The position numbers and the translations under genes were made by a program. Positions 25,033-34,460 of a stretch of 45,514 bases of DNA are shown here, one piece after another. The notes beneath the pieces are model-generated. The model was not told where the DNA came from. It saw only the letters and a list, made by a program, of their open reading frames with translations, and ran no database searches. The stretch comes from CBDDBX01 sp965225955 (GTDB lineage: Bacteria; Acidobacteriota; Aminicenantia; UBA2199), in the NCBI GenBank assembly GCA_965225955.1, contig CBDDBX010000035.1:1-45514 (forward strand), read 5' to 3'. The stretch's first letter is position 1. Each line of letters opens with the position of its first letter.

Positions 25033-25044
25033 TTACCTGTCCCC
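25033..25044. repeat. ACCTGTCCCC dispersed motif, copy 1
   Basis: TTACCTGTCCCC lies 74 bases before the HAD gene. Matching words occur at 28731, 38229 and 39470, and a variant at 34422. Confidence 0.55.
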
Positions 25045-25117
25045 AGAAATAATAGTATAGAATCCCTCTATTTCATTGACTTTTTCAGTTAACTTCTCTA
25101 TTCTGATTCTTATTCAT

Positions 25118-25765
25118 ATGGGAAAACTTAAAAATATTTTTTTTGATAACGATGGAATTCTGGTAGATACAGAAAAATTCTTCCTGAAAGCAAATATTGA
25201 CATATGCAACAGGTTTGGGATTGAATTTACAGAGGAAGATTTCAGAAAAGCCGTTCTTAAGGACGCTACCGGACCATGGCCTCTCTTTCTTGAGAAGGGA
25301 TTCACAAAGGCTGAAGTTGCAGATTTTAAAAAAGAGAGAAACGAGATATATAATGGCTATCTTAAAGACAACGACATTGCCATCCCCGGGGTTCAGAAAG
25401 TATTAAAACAGCTTCACAGGAAATACAGAATGGCAATAGTCACAAGTTCCACCAGAAAGAATTTTGAAACAATACATCAGAGAACAGGTTTTCTGAAATT
25501 CTTTGAATTTAATCTCACAATTGAGGATTATAGCCATTGTAAACCTGATGGTGATCCCTACTCAACTGCTATGAGAAGAATGGGAGCAACTCCTGAAGAT
25601 TCAATAGTTGTAGAAGATTCTGCAAGAGGACTTAAAGCTGCTGAAAATGCAGGCCTCAGATGTATAGTTATACCAACACATCTTACCGGTAGTCAGGATT
25701 TTTCGAAAGCTTTCATGAGAGTTCAGTCTATATCTGATCTGCCTGAACTTCTTCAGACCCTCTGA
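25118..25765 (+). CDS. HAD-family phosphatase, beta-phosphoglucomutase-like
   Basis: 215 residues from the internal ATG at 25118, which puts the nucleophile motif DNDGILVDTE at residues 8-17 as in the family; the open extension of 14 codons upstream is hydrophobic and atypical. Other motifs are VTSSTRK (motif II), a lysine in HCKPDGDPY (motif III) and VVEDSARGLKAAENAG (motif IV). The cap domain between the motifs is the helical C1 type. Substrate is probably a small sugar phosphate or similar, but cannot be set from sequence. No strong ribosome-binding site is seen. Confidence 0.88.
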   Translation: MGKLKNIFFDNDGILVDTEKFFLKANIDICNRFGIEFTEEDFRKAVLKDATGPWPLFLEKGFTKAEVADFKKERNEIYNGYLKDNDIAIPGVQKVLKQLHRKYRMAIVTSSTRKNFETIHQRTGFLKFFEFNLTIEDYSHCKPDGDPYSTAMRRMGATPEDSIVVEDSARGLKAAENAGLRCIVIPTHLTGSQDFSKAFMRVQSISDLPELLQTL

Positions 25766-26243
25766 AACTTTTAATTGACTGCAACTCAAAAGATTTGCAG
25801 GAGTTAAGATGTTTCCTGATCTCTTTTTTTGGTAAAGAACCAAAATTTTACGGTGAAGCAGTTACAATTCCATAATAACAGAACTGACTTAACAATAACA
25901 TTTGATTTAAAGATGGTTACAAAGCTATAGAAGTGATACTCCGACAGCCCTTCCGTTTAAGAAGACGCCTCAGAATCTAGTCCGGTATGAAACTGCAGTG
26001 CCCCTTAAAAAGAATAACCTGGTTGCAGCACCTCACTTTGCAACCATCCGCGTTAATGTTAAAAACAGTAACCCATACAAATTTTAATATTCCTGCTTTT
26101 TAAAATCAACACTGAATTGACAATTTTATCACTCCACATTAATTTTTAATATTTTTCTGCAAAATCTACATCTTCCCCCTACCCAATATCATCAGCTTCT
26201 TTTTTCAATCCACAAAAGTAAAGCATACTATACTTTTAGGTAT
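25766..26243. other. 478-bp intergenic stretch, no gene recognised
   Basis: The stretch separates two convergent genes. The block at about 25940-26060 is less AT-rich and includes an 8-bp inverted repeat, TGGTTGCA and TGCAACCA, separated by 11 bases (about 26030-26056), without a T-run. I see no tRNA, coding frame or repeat copy. It may be a decayed gene or an unrecognised structured RNA. Confidence 0.4.
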
Positions 26244-26969
26244 CTATAATTCATCACTGGAAGCAAGTTTTTTTAGCTCCTCATAAGTTCCTTTAAACAC
26301 ATCATAATCAACCTTTCCTTCAACTCCATGTAACTCCTCTTTTGCTGTTTTCTGCCAGAAAGTAAATCCTGTCTTTTCCCAGGTTACAGGAAGATCAGGC
26401 TCTACTACACCATACTCAGCAATCCAGAGTTTATAGGTTCTGAACTTATAACTTCTGAGAAACTCATCTGCAAATCTTTTTCCAGTATATATTATTGGTC
26501 TTTTCCCTGTTCTCTCTTCAACTATCTTCAGCCAATTCAGCACACTCTTTTGAAATTCACTGACAGTAACTCTTTTCTGACGGGCATGGGAGTAACCTCC
26601 TCTTTCAACATCAAGTACAGGAGGCAGATCGTACTTTTCCAATTCTCCCACTACTTTTAAATATGTTTCAGCCTGGGCTTCTGCAGCATCTCCTGCAATA
26701 AAGAAGTGGTAGGCCCCTCTGATGAGTCCCTGATTTTTAATTCCTTTCCAGTTTTTCTGAAAATTGGGATCTATTGATGTTATTCCTTCTGAAGCCTTTG
26801 CCATTGCAAACATTACCCCATCCTTCTGCACCAGTTCCCAGTTCACATCGTGCTGAAAATGAGATACATCTATTCCCCATATATATTCGTGTTTATGCTC
26901 TTGTTTAACATCTCCCTTTAATGCAGTTCCAAAAGCAAACACCAGTAAGATTATTACCATATTTCTCAT
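26244..26969 (-). CDS. glycoside hydrolase family 25 lysozyme
   Basis: 241 residues from the ATG at 26969, chosen because AGGAG lies 6 bases upstream and it begins a signal peptide (MRNMVIILLVFAFGTALKG). The GH25 barrel opens WGIDVSHFQHDVNW with the first catalytic-site aspartate, continues FAMAKASEGI and GAYHFF, and has the DVE acid pair in PPVLDVERGG. The end (FWQKTAKEELHGVEGKVDYD) matches the family. It cleaves peptidoglycan glycan strands. As an exported enzyme of a Gram-negative cell it may serve wall turnover or attack competitors. It stands alone. Confidence 0.93.
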   Translation of the reverse strand: MRNMVIILLVFAFGTALKGDVKQEHKHEYIWGIDVSHFQHDVNWELVQKDGVMFAMAKASEGITSIDPNFQKNWKGIKNQGLIRGAYHFFIAGDAAEAQAETYLKVVGELEKYDLPPVLDVERGGYSHARQKRVTVSEFQKSVLNWLKIVEERTGKRPIIYTGKRFADEFLRSYKFRTYKLWIAEYGVVEPDLPVTWEKTGFTFWQKTAKEELHGVEGKVDYDVFKGTYEELKKLASSDEL

Positions 26970-27131
26970 CTTTGTACTCCTGTTTGTACACTCTGATTTA
27001 CGCATAAATTTTCTTATCACATTTTACAGACATATTTTCAATATATATGTGAAGTTTTTACGCAGCATTTAAAAAGCAAAAATTCTGATATCAGCTATAT
27101 TCAGAAAGACTCAGGTATTAAAAACCCTATA

Positions 27132-28676
27132 TTAAACCGCATAATTCAGAAGCAGCACAAATACCAGAATAGTGATAAAGAAAAGAGTCAGAGATAAGAT
27201 AAACACTCTTCTACCACCTGTTTTCTCTTTGATAATATCAGCAGCTCTCTTATATGGCGTAAACCAGAGAAAAATCCAGGTAACAGCAAAACCTGTGAAA
27301 TTCCACCATAACCAGGAGATACTGCTCTCAAAAAACAGCCATAAAATTACATTTACTCCAAGACCAGCTGCAAGTGCTCCCGCACCAGCCAGTGAACTTC
27401 TTATTTTCCCAGGTACTGTAGCTATAAAAACTGCTGCTACAGGACCATAAAAGAGAGATCCAATCTTATTAACCATCTCAAGGACAGTACTCTCAGTTCT
27501 GCTCATAACCAGAGATACTGCAACAATTACAACACCCCATAAAAGAGTTATAAATCTCCCTGCCCATGGACTGGTTAAATCCTTCCCTCTCTTTTTATTA
27601 AGAACCGGTGCAAGAATATCGGACCAGGTAATAGCTGAAAGAGCTCCTATTGCAGAATCCAGACTTGACATAGCTGCTGCAAAAATACCAGCAGTTACCA
27701 GCCCCAGAAGACCCGGGGGCAGATAACCGGTAAAAAAAGAAGGCATCAGTTCATTTGGTGAAAGTCCTGCTATTTTTGCTGCAAAATCAGGTTCCTGCTG
27801 AAGAAACAGAATCATAAGTACCCCAACAAAAGAGTAGGTAAGAACAAGAGGAAACCTTAACATTCCATTAAACCAGTAGGCTCTGTTACGCTCATAGTCA
27901 GATCTGGTAGCCAGAATTCTCTGAGCCTGGCTCTGATCAAAACCGTAGTAACTTATATAGAGGAAAAAACCTCCCAGTAGCATAGGCCAGAAAGAGAATG
28001 TTGACCCATCGAAACGAACAGTATCAAGACGTTGATGATCAAAGAGAGTGCTCAGGCTCTCAATACTGGTATTCATCAACAGAAATCCGATAGTAAAAAG
28101 TGCACTTCCCCACAGAATAACAAGTTGAAGAAGGTCAGAAATAACGTCTGCTTCAAGTCCTCCAATACTGCTGTATAAAAGAGAAACAACTCCAACTGTA
28201 ATAAGAGCAGTAGTCAGAGAGATTCCAAAAGACGCAGCAGTAACATATCCTGTTGCCAGAAGTGCTACTGAAGTTGCAAGTCCCCTGCTAATAGCAAAAA
28301 CAAGAGCCAGCAGTTTCTGAAGCCCCGCTCCGTACCTGACCCCAATAATTTCATATACTGAAGCACTGCTACTATTACTCCAGAGATATCTGCTAAGTAG
28401 TATAAGAATAACCATAGCAAGAGGTACCGCCAGTTCATACTGAAGCCAGAAAAGTCCTCCTCCTTCCCTTACAGCAATAAAGGCCGGAGCTCCAATAAGG
28501 CTTATTGCACTAACCTGATTAGCCAGCAGTGAAAGCCCGGATGCTGCTCCCTTCAGTTTCCCTCCTGCAAGATAGTAGTCCCGGCTTGTTTTCTGTTTTG
28601 AAAATGTATAGCCTGCAACTCCGCAAAGTACAAGAACATAGATAACAATAACCACCCAGTCCAGAGAATTCATCAT
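27132..28676 (-). CDS. sodium:solute symporter (SSS family)
   Basis: 514 residues with about 13 hydrophobic helices. It opens SLDWVVIVIYVLVLCGVAGY and has the family phrase SRDYYLAGGKLKGAASGLSL after helix 1, LLANQVSAISLIGAPAF with Na+-site residues in helix 2, and FDQSQAQRILATRS, the SSS signature region. Length and layout fit SGLT-type transporters for sugars, sialic acid or related solutes. The substrate is not determinable. No metabolic partner lies adjacent. Confidence 0.92.
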   Translation of the reverse strand: MMNSLDWVVIVIYVLVLCGVAGYTFSKQKTSRDYYLAGGKLKGAASGLSLLANQVSAISLIGAPAFIAVREGGGLFWLQYELAVPLAMVILILLSRYLWSNSSSASVYEIIGVRYGAGLQKLLALVFAISRGLATSVALLATGYVTAASFGISLTTALITVGVVSLLYSSIGGLEADVISDLLQLVILWGSALFTIGFLLMNTSIESLSTLFDHQRLDTVRFDGSTFSFWPMLLGGFFLYISYYGFDQSQAQRILATRSDYERNRAYWFNGMLRFPLVLTYSFVGVLMILFLQQEPDFAAKIAGLSPNELMPSFFTGYLPPGLLGLVTAGIFAAAMSSLDSAIGALSAITWSDILAPVLNKKRGKDLTSPWAGRFITLLWGVVIVAVSLVMSRTESTVLEMVNKIGSLFYGPVAAVFIATVPGKIRSSLAGAGALAAGLGVNVILWLFFESSISWLWWNFTGFAVTWIFLWFTPYKRAADIIKEKTGGRRVFILSLTLFFITILVFVLLLNYAV

Positions 28677-28730
28677 GGGATATTGATATTAAAATTTAAT
28701 CCTTATGACTACTTAAAATTACAGAAAAGT

Positions 28731-28757
28731 TAACCTGTCCCCGTTTTTATGTATAAT
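28731..28757 (+). promoter_or_regulatory. putative promoter of the sigma/anti-sigma/VWA operon with an ACCTGTCCCC motif
   Basis: TATAAT at 28752-28757 lies 10 bases before the sigma factor start, with TTAACC 16 bases upstream of it as a weak -35. The dispersed word TAACCTGTCCCC (28731-28742) occupies the -35 and spacer. Confidence 0.4.
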
Positions 28758-28767
28758 AGATCTGTAT

Positions 28768-29442
28768 ATGATGAACCTTGTTAAGTTTATTCCCTCATAC
28801 AATGACAGGTACAGAAAGCAGATCAGCAAATACCTGGCTTATATTGAAAAACAGTGCATCAGAGCTGTTAACAAATACATACCGGATAACCCTGAACTGC
28901 AGAAAGAGAATGATTCTCTGGAACTGAATAACCGGATTCTGGATAAACTTGAAAAAAACGATTATCAGGCTCTGAAAAACTTTAAAGGAAAATCCCGGTT
29001 TACAACATGGCTCACAACATTAATATCATATGAACTGGTAGATATGGTAAGAGAGAGAAGAGGCCGTAAACCAAAAACAGATGAAGAAACAGTAAATACC
29101 ATGGTTCAGACTTCCACTCCGGGGAGTATCTCAGAATCAACTCCAGAAAACAGACTCCTTGAACAGGAAAAGCATAAGATTTTCAACAGAGCAGTTAATA
29201 CAATCATTAAAGGTCTCACTGGAGAAGAGGTAATGATTCTGAAAATGAGATACCCTTCTGACGGATCAGCCGGAATGAGAGGTGAAGATATTGCCAAAAG
29301 ACTGAACTTAACCAGAAAAGCAGTATACAGAAGACTCGACAGAATCATTATTAAATGCAGAAAGATTCTTGAGGAGAACAAAATTGATACATCCTCTCTT
29401 TTTGAGGGGAAAGATCAGAATTTTTCCGACAAAGTATTATAA
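28768..29442 (+). CDS. sigma-70 family (ECF-like) RNA polymerase sigma factor
   Basis: 224 residues. Region 2 is present as ALKNFKGKSRFTTWLTTLIS and YELVDMVRERRGRK; region 4 is a helix-turn-helix with GEEVMILKMRYPSD and GEDIAKRLNLTRKAVYRRLD. The N-terminus is longer and less conserved than in classical ECF factors. The anti-sigma-like gene begins 13 bases after the stop and the VWA gene follows, so this is a three-gene unit. It probably directs its own operon and other envelope genes. Confidence 0.88.
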   Translation: MMNLVKFIPSYNDRYRKQISKYLAYIEKQCIRAVNKYIPDNPELQKENDSLELNNRILDKLEKNDYQALKNFKGKSRFTTWLTTLISYELVDMVRERRGRKPKTDEETVNTMVQTSTPGSISESTPENRLLEQEKHKIFNRAVNTIIKGLTGEEVMILKMRYPSDGSAGMRGEDIAKRLNLTRKAVYRRLDRIIIKCRKILEENKIDTSSLFEGKDQNFSDKVL

Positions 29443-29455
29443 CAGGATAATTAAT

Positions 29456-30592
29456 ATGGATAGGGACAAGATTTTTCAGAAAATATCAGAAGCAGCTGAT
29501 GCCGGTAAAGCATCAGGTAACTGCCTCACACCTGAAGAGATGGCTCAGCTTATTGATGGTTTTACAACAGATGAAGAGAGAGATATCCATCTGAAACATA
29601 TAGCCTTATGCCGAAATTGCAGAGAAGCATGGGAACTGGCAGCATCAATTACCCCTCCTCAGAGAAAGAACCACTTCCGTATAGTCGGAATAGCTGCTTC
29701 CATTATCTTTATTGCATCCTCTCTGTATTTACTCAAAGATTCTCCTTCTGAACCTGCAGAAGCACTTCCGCTACATATTGAAGAGAAAATTCAAACTCCT
29801 CCGGCACCAACTGCCCCTCTTAAATCTTCTGTTCTTAAAAAAAGAAAAAAAGAGAATTCGAAAAAGAGACCGGAAGTTAAAACTGAAAAAAGAAGCTATG
29901 CAAAACAGACTGAAGAGAAGGAACTTCAGGCTCCTCAAACAAATACTCACACACCTGAAACTTCAGCAGCAGTTTCAAAAGATCTTACTGTTCCAGCTCA
30001 GGCAGATAGTAATGAAAGATATCTCACAAAATTTAAAAGCAGAAAGAGCAGAGTTGTTCAGGAAAAGCATATTCAGACGCCCCGGGTGAGTCACTCTTTA
30101 ACAGGAACTACCTCTCCCGATATTGCAACATTCATTACTCAGCCAAAAAGATCTGTAATCGAAGGTGTCGCCATAGAAGGGACTTCATCTGTTCAGGGCA
30201 GATTCGGCATGAAAAGAGAGAGTCCAGAAAACACCCCTTTCTTAAAAGCATTCAGAAAGATAGAAAAAATAGATAGAAATCAGCTAAGACTCCACTCATC
30301 CAGATACCCGGAAATGCTCATTGTAACCAACAGATCAGATTATTTTGTTATACCTTCAACCCTATATTTTGTAGTAAAAACAGAAAGAAACAGTTCTGAG
30401 CACATTTTCCTGAAACAGGCAGCCCGGGGCTGGGTTATCCCGGATCAGAATTTCATCATTAGAACTGATAATAGAAATACTCTGGATATTAAAAAGCTTC
30501 TAACCCAGTGGCAAACTCTTCTTCCCAAATTAACAGGCACCTATAGAGAAATTGCAGAATCAACTATCAATTACCTGCAAAAATTCATATAG
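29456..30592 (+). CDS. putative zinc-finger anti-sigma factor
   Basis: 378 residues from the ATG at 29456. The N-terminal part has EEMAQLIDGFTTDEERDIHL followed by H-x3-C-x2-C (HIALCRNCREAWEL), a zf-HC2 anti-sigma zinc site. One membrane segment (IVGIAASIIFIASSLYLL) follows, then a long lysine/proline-rich linker and a folded periplasmic domain of about 130 residues I do not recognise. This is the standard architecture of a membrane anti-sigma factor that holds the sigma encoded just upstream. The open frame upstream of 29456 overlaps the sigma gene and is not used. Confidence 0.82.
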   Translation: MDRDKIFQKISEAADAGKASGNCLTPEEMAQLIDGFTTDEERDIHLKHIALCRNCREAWELAASITPPQRKNHFRIVGIAASIIFIASSLYLLKDSPSEPAEALPLHIEEKIQTPPAPTAPLKSSVLKKRKKENSKKRPEVKTEKRSYAKQTEEKELQAPQTNTHTPETSAAVSKDLTVPAQADSNERYLTKFKSRKSRVVQEKHIQTPRVSHSLTGTTSPDIATFITQPKRSVIEGVAIEGTSSVQGRFGMKRESPENTPFLKAFRKIEKIDRNQLRLHSSRYPEMLIVTNRSDYFVIPSTLYFVVKTERNSSEHIFLKQAARGWVIPDQNFIIRTDNRNTLDIKKLLTQWQTLLPKLTGTYREIAESTINYLQKFI

Positions 30593-30735
30593 GTTCCTTT
30601 TTATTCATGCCTTTTACTCTTCACTTAATCTGATATTAAACAGGTTTATCTCTGATTTTCAGAAAAAATATTTTTTATGAGGGGAATTTTATCCCCACCT
30701 CCGACTAAGGGGTTATGAAACAAAAAGGAGGAAAT

Positions 30736-32628
30736 ATGAAAACATTAAAATCCATAGTAATCTTACTTATCGTACCCCTACTTCTGGCAGGAGCAACAAT
30801 AGGTTTTAAAGGGAAAGTTAAAGACTATAAAGGTAAAGAGCTCAAAGGCTGCACAGTAGTTATGGAAAACCAGATCACAGGCAGACAGTTCAGAACTATT
30901 ACAGGTAACAGAGGTGAATTTATATTCAACTCTCTTCCATCTGGTAAGTACAGAATAACAATTACAGCTGCCAACCATATACCTCTAACCCGGAACCTAA
31001 ATCTCACCTCCTCTTCAGACAGGGAATTTTTTCTTAATAAAGTCTATATACCTGAGCTGAAAAAAGAGAAAGAGTTAACAGAAAGGGTAATTACAGAAAA
31101 ACAATCCCCCGCAGTAAGACATATTGCTCCCGCGCGTTCAGGTGCTCTGTGTAAGATGAAGAGAAAAACCTACTTCGCCGGAGAGACTCAGTCTTTTACC
31201 CAATTCAACACAGAAGAGTACAGTAAAATTTCAGAACCCGGTTACAAAAGCCCTCTTAACAAACCACTCTCCACCTTCTCTATAGATGTAGACACAGCCT
31301 CTTACACCAACATAAGAAGATTCATTAACAGAAACGCAACGCCTCCGGCAGATGCAGTCAGAATTGAAGAGATGATAAACTATTTCGACTACTCATATCC
31401 CCTTCCCTCCTCAGAACAGCCCTTTTCAGTTACAACCACTCTCGGTACCTGTCCCTGGAATAGTAAGCACCAGCTATTGCATATTGGGTTAAAAGGCAGA
31501 ACCGCAGAAAAAGAGGTTCCCGGTAATCTGGTATTTCTTATTGATGTATCCGGTTCTATGAGTGCCCCCACAAAGCTTCCATTACTTAAATCCTCCTTCA
31601 GACTACTTCTGGATCAGCTGAATGAGAACGACAGAGTTGCTCTCGTAGTCTATGCAGGAGCAGCAGGGGTTGTGCTTCCTTCTACTCCATGTAATCGCAA
31701 AGAAGAAATTCTCAGAGCAATAGATTCTCTCGAAGCAGGCGGGTCCACAGCAGGGGGTGCAGGTATTAATCTTGCCTATAAGATAGCAGAGCAAGCATTC
31801 ATCAAAGGAGGGAATAACCGTATAATTCTTGCTACTGACGGAGATTTCAATGTTGGTTTATCATCTTCAGGTGCTCTGGTAAGGGTAATAGAAGAGAAGA
31901 GAAAAAAAGGAATCTTTCTTACCATTCTGGGATTTGGTATGGGTAACTATAAAGACAGCAGAATGGAGGAACTCTCAAATAAAGGGAACGGCAACTACTA
32001 CTATATAGATAACATTCTTGAAGCCAGAAAAGTACTCTGTTCAGATCTTCAGGGTACTCTTTTTACAATCGCAAAAGATGTGAAAATTCAGGTGGAGTTC
32101 AATCCATCAAAAGTGTATGCTTACAGACTGATTGGCTATGAAAACCGGTCTTTGGCAGCCGAAGATTTTAATAATGACAAAAAAGATGCCGGAGAAATGG
32201 GAGCAGGACATACAGTAACGGCTCTTTATGAGATAGTACCTGCAGGATCAAAAGAGTCAATTAATGGAATCGATACTCTGAAATATCAGAAAACATATGT
32301 AAAAAAGCGCAACTCCAGTGAACTTGGAACTATTAAGCTCAGGTATAAAAAGCCTGAAGGGAAAAAGAGCAGATTGATTCAGAGAGTTATTAGCTCTTCA
32401 GTGAACAGTAAACCAGGAGATAACTTCTGTTTTTCTGCTGCTGTTGCTCAATTAGGAATGCTTCTCAGAAACTCTGAATTCAAAGGAAAATCATCTTACA
32501 GTAACGTTATTGCTCTTGCTGAAAAATCTAAAGGATCAGATAAATCAGGTTACAGAGCAGAATTTATAAAACTTGTTAAAATGGTGAGTATAAAAAAATA
32601 TAGTAAAGCAAGCTTTACAAAAAGATAA
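30736..32628 (+). CDS. YfbK-type von Willebrand factor A protein with carboxypeptidase-regulatory-like domain
   Basis: 630 residues from the ATG at 30736, preceded by AAAGGAGG; an ATG seven codons earlier has no such site. In order: signal peptide (SIVILLIVPLLLAGATIG), a CarboxypepD_reg-like Ig domain (residues 20-95, GEFIFNSLPSGKYRITI), the vWF_A N-terminal domain (STFSIDVDTASYTNIRRFI), the VWA domain with an intact MIDAS (FLIDVSGSMSA, later ATDGDFNVG), and the DUF3520 C-terminus. Such proteins occur after sigma/anti-sigma pairs in several phyla and are thought to act in envelope or surface complexes. A terminator follows. Confidence 0.9.
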   Translation: MKTLKSIVILLIVPLLLAGATIGFKGKVKDYKGKELKGCTVVMENQITGRQFRTITGNRGEFIFNSLPSGKYRITITAANHIPLTRNLNLTSSSDREFFLNKVYIPELKKEKELTERVITEKQSPAVRHIAPARSGALCKMKRKTYFAGETQSFTQFNTEEYSKISEPGYKSPLNKPLSTFSIDVDTASYTNIRRFINRNATPPADAVRIEEMINYFDYSYPLPSSEQPFSVTTTLGTCPWNSKHQLLHIGLKGRTAEKEVPGNLVFLIDVSGSMSAPTKLPLLKSSFRLLLDQLNENDRVALVVYAGAAGVVLPSTPCNRKEEILRAIDSLEAGGSTAGGAGINLAYKIAEQAFIKGGNNRIILATDGDFNVGLSSSGALVRVIEEKRKKGIFLTILGFGMGNYKDSRMEELSNKGNGNYYYIDNILEARKVLCSDLQGTLFTIAKDVKIQVEFNPSKVYAYRLIGYENRSLAAEDFNNDKKDAGEMGAGHTVTALYEIVPAGSKESINGIDTLKYQKTYVKKRNSSELGTIKLRYKKPEGKKSRLIQRVISSSVNSKPGDNFCFSAAVAQLGMLLRNSEFKGKSSYSNVIALAEKSKGSDKSGYRAEFIKLVKMVSIKKYSKASFTKR

Positions 32629-32696
32629 TTAATATCACAAAAAAGAATTTGATACGTTCTTATAACAAATCTGAAAATGTAAATAAGACATCCTGA

Positions 32697-32728
32697 AAGG
32701 TGGTGGCGGTTAAAATCGCCATCACCTT
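32697..32728. terminator. bidirectional terminator after the VWA gene
   Basis: AAGGTGGTGGCG (32697-32708) pairs with CGCCATCACCTT (32717-32728), a 12-bp stem with one G-U pair and an 8-base loop. It sits between the convergent VWA and VOC genes and can serve both. Confidence 0.75.
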
Positions 32729-32767
32729 CTATATTACAAGCAAAAAAGGTTTCTTTAACTCCTCTCT

Positions 32768-33154
32768 TCAGAAAAGTTCCCTTAATTCTGGTTTGATGAA
32801 TTCCTGTATCTCGAAGTCATATCCTTCAGGCCCCTTAAAAAAGAATGACTTCAATCCAGCCCATTCAACACTACCAGGTTCTGTCAGTCCTTCAGGATTA
32901 TGCTTTTTTATTTTCTCATACCACTTATCAAGATCTTTTACAGTAAGACTAACAAGAACTCCACCCCGCGACTTCACCTCAATCGATCCTCTTGATGCAT
33001 CCACAGCTCCCACAAAGGAGTCAATTCCTGTTCTCCAGACTATTGCGGGGCCCGGATTAAATACCTCTTCAAGCTCCAGTACTTCACCAAAAAAGTGTTT
33101 AGCTTCATCTATTTTTTCGAAGTATAAAAAAGTAATCTGTGAAGAATAATTCAT
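32768..33154 (-). CDS. VOC (glyoxalase/dioxygenase-like) family protein
   Basis: 128 residues from the ATG at 33154, chosen because AGGAGG lies 4 bases upstream. It has the VOC layout: an opening strand (SSQITFLYFEKIDEAKHFFG), LVSLTVKDLDKWYEKIKKH, and the ending FFFKGPEGYDFEIQEF with the metal-ligand-position glutamate. The reading frame stays open upstream to 33298 and there encodes a good membrane segment (GIVFLVCFLIAFFLI), so a longer anchored form of 176 residues is possible. Substrate unknown. It is probably cotranscribed with the gene at 33271. Confidence 0.8.
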   Translation of the reverse strand: MNYSSQITFLYFEKIDEAKHFFGEVLELEEVFNPGPAIVWRTGIDSFVGAVDASRGSIEVKSRGGVLVSLTVKDLDKWYEKIKKHNPEGLTEPGSVEWAGLKSFFFKGPEGYDFEIQEFIKPELRELF

Positions 33155-33270
33155 ACTACCTCCTGATTTTAAGTTCAGTTTATCTATTAGAAAAAAAGCA
33201 ATCAGGAAGCAAACCAGAAAAACTATCCCGGATTTTATGGCAAAACCAGAATATTTACTTAACTTACTCT

Positions 33271-33786
33271 TCAAACCTGATACTCCCCTTGTACCCATAA
33301 CTCCAGTTTCTCAAAAATATTCTTATTTGTCTCTTTTGTAATATCCGGCAACTCTCCACCCCAGAGTTTTGAAGCTTCTGCAAAACCACGGTTAATTGCA
33401 TCACCAATCTCTTCTACTTTATCTTTATCATTACCAAAAGCTGATATTGCAAAATCCACTATTCTGCTACTAACTGCATCAGGACTCCAGGCGCCTCCCG
33501 GAGCAAGCATCTCTTCTGCTCTCTTTCTGGCAATATCATCTACTTTAAGATCCCCTCCGGCATCCTTCACTTCCTGAATTGTAAATCCCTGACGGGCAAG
33601 CATATCTGCAACAATATTTTTCAGATCATTACCAGAACTGCCACTTCTGGTACTCATGGATTCAGAGAAACCTGTTTCATAAACATCTGCTCCTTCTGAA
33701 GCCAGTTTTCCGTACTTTATGCCTCTTCCTGAAGCCTTCATAAAGTTTTCATATCTTGCTAAAAACGAAGAATCATTTACCTTCAT
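33271..33786 (-). CDS. conserved hypothetical protein, DUF5610-like
   Basis: 171 residues, soluble, with a helical C-terminal half. Phrases such as SSRIVDFAISAFGNDKDKV and NRGFAEASKLWGGELPDITK resemble the DUF5610 domain found in flagellar-associated and other hypothetical proteins, but I cannot confirm this. AGGAGG precedes the ATG at a slightly long distance. No flagellar genes are nearby. Confidence 0.65.
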   Translation of the reverse strand: MKVNDSSFLARYENFMKASGRGIKYGKLASEGADVYETGFSESMSTRSGSSGNDLKNIVADMLARQGFTIQEVKDAGGDLKVDDIARKRAEEMLAPGGAWSPDAVSSRIVDFAISAFGNDKDKVEEIGDAINRGFAEASKLWGGELPDITKETNKNIFEKLELWVQGEYQV

Positions 33787-33895
33787 GGTGGTATCCTCCT
33801 TTAATAGAGAGTATATCGGTTTCTTTTTTTCTGCTATTAGAAATAAAATAGAGAAAAACTGTTTAACAGATTCTTATGATTGAGGGCAGGAAAAT

Positions 33896-34093
33896 CTATT
33901 CTACTTCAAAAAGAAAGACATCTTCTATTCTTTTTCTGAATATCTGTGAAATCTTATAAGCCAGATGAATAGAGGGGTCGTACCTGCCTCTTTCCAGAGA
34001 GATAATTGTCTGTCTGGAGACATCAACCGATGCAGCAAGATCTGCCTGAGTAAGACCGGCAGCCTTTCTCAATTCCTTAATCCTGTTCTTCAT
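33896..34093 (-). CDS. small XRE-family helix-turn-helix regulator
   Basis: 65 residues, almost entirely one Cro/CI-type helix-turn-helix: RIKELRKAAGLTQADLAASV then SRQTIISLERGRYDPSIHLA. It ends EDVFLFE, as in the short regulators often paired with DUF2178-type membrane proteins. No membrane partner is present here, so it may act alone or on the upstream hypothetical gene. Spacing to 33786 is about 110 bases. Confidence 0.9.
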   Translation of the reverse strand: MKNRIKELRKAAGLTQADLAASVDVSRQTIISLERGRYDPSIHLAYKISQIFRKRIEDVFLFEVE

Positions 34094-34460
34094 TTTATGA
34101 CTATATTTTCTGACTGTAAAATAAGCTTTACACTATAAAGTACTATAAAAAAAGTCTCCTGTCAAAGCCACTTTACTTTTTTTTTATTTTTTTCTTAATT
34201 TTTACCTGAAAAATTCACAAAACCCTCATAATCAGAAGATTTCAGAAAATACGAAATCTTCATGTTTTTTATTATACATTAACTTATTTTAGTAGAAATT
34301 TCATAAAATTCAGGCAGAAAACATTCAACATGTCAGACCAGTTTATATTGAAGCACTCATCTTTGATATAGAAACATTTATCCTCAATAATTGATTTTTC
34401 TCTTCATATTACCTATAATTTATCCTGTCCCGATTGGGATTTTTATTAACAGGAAGGAAT
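34094..34460. other. AT-rich divergent intergenic region
   Basis: The region between the divergent XRE and SPOR genes contains many T/A runs and no gene. A variant of the dispersed motif (ATCCTGTCCCGATTGGGAT, 34422-34440) lies 21 bases before the SPOR start, preceded by TATAATT. The promoters of both genes should be here, but I cannot place boxes firmly. Confidence 0.5.

Noticed and set aside
26030..26056. 8-bp inverted repeat as a riboswitch or small RNA
   Set aside because: A single stem without T-run, promoter or conserved loop is not enough; recorded only in the gap description.
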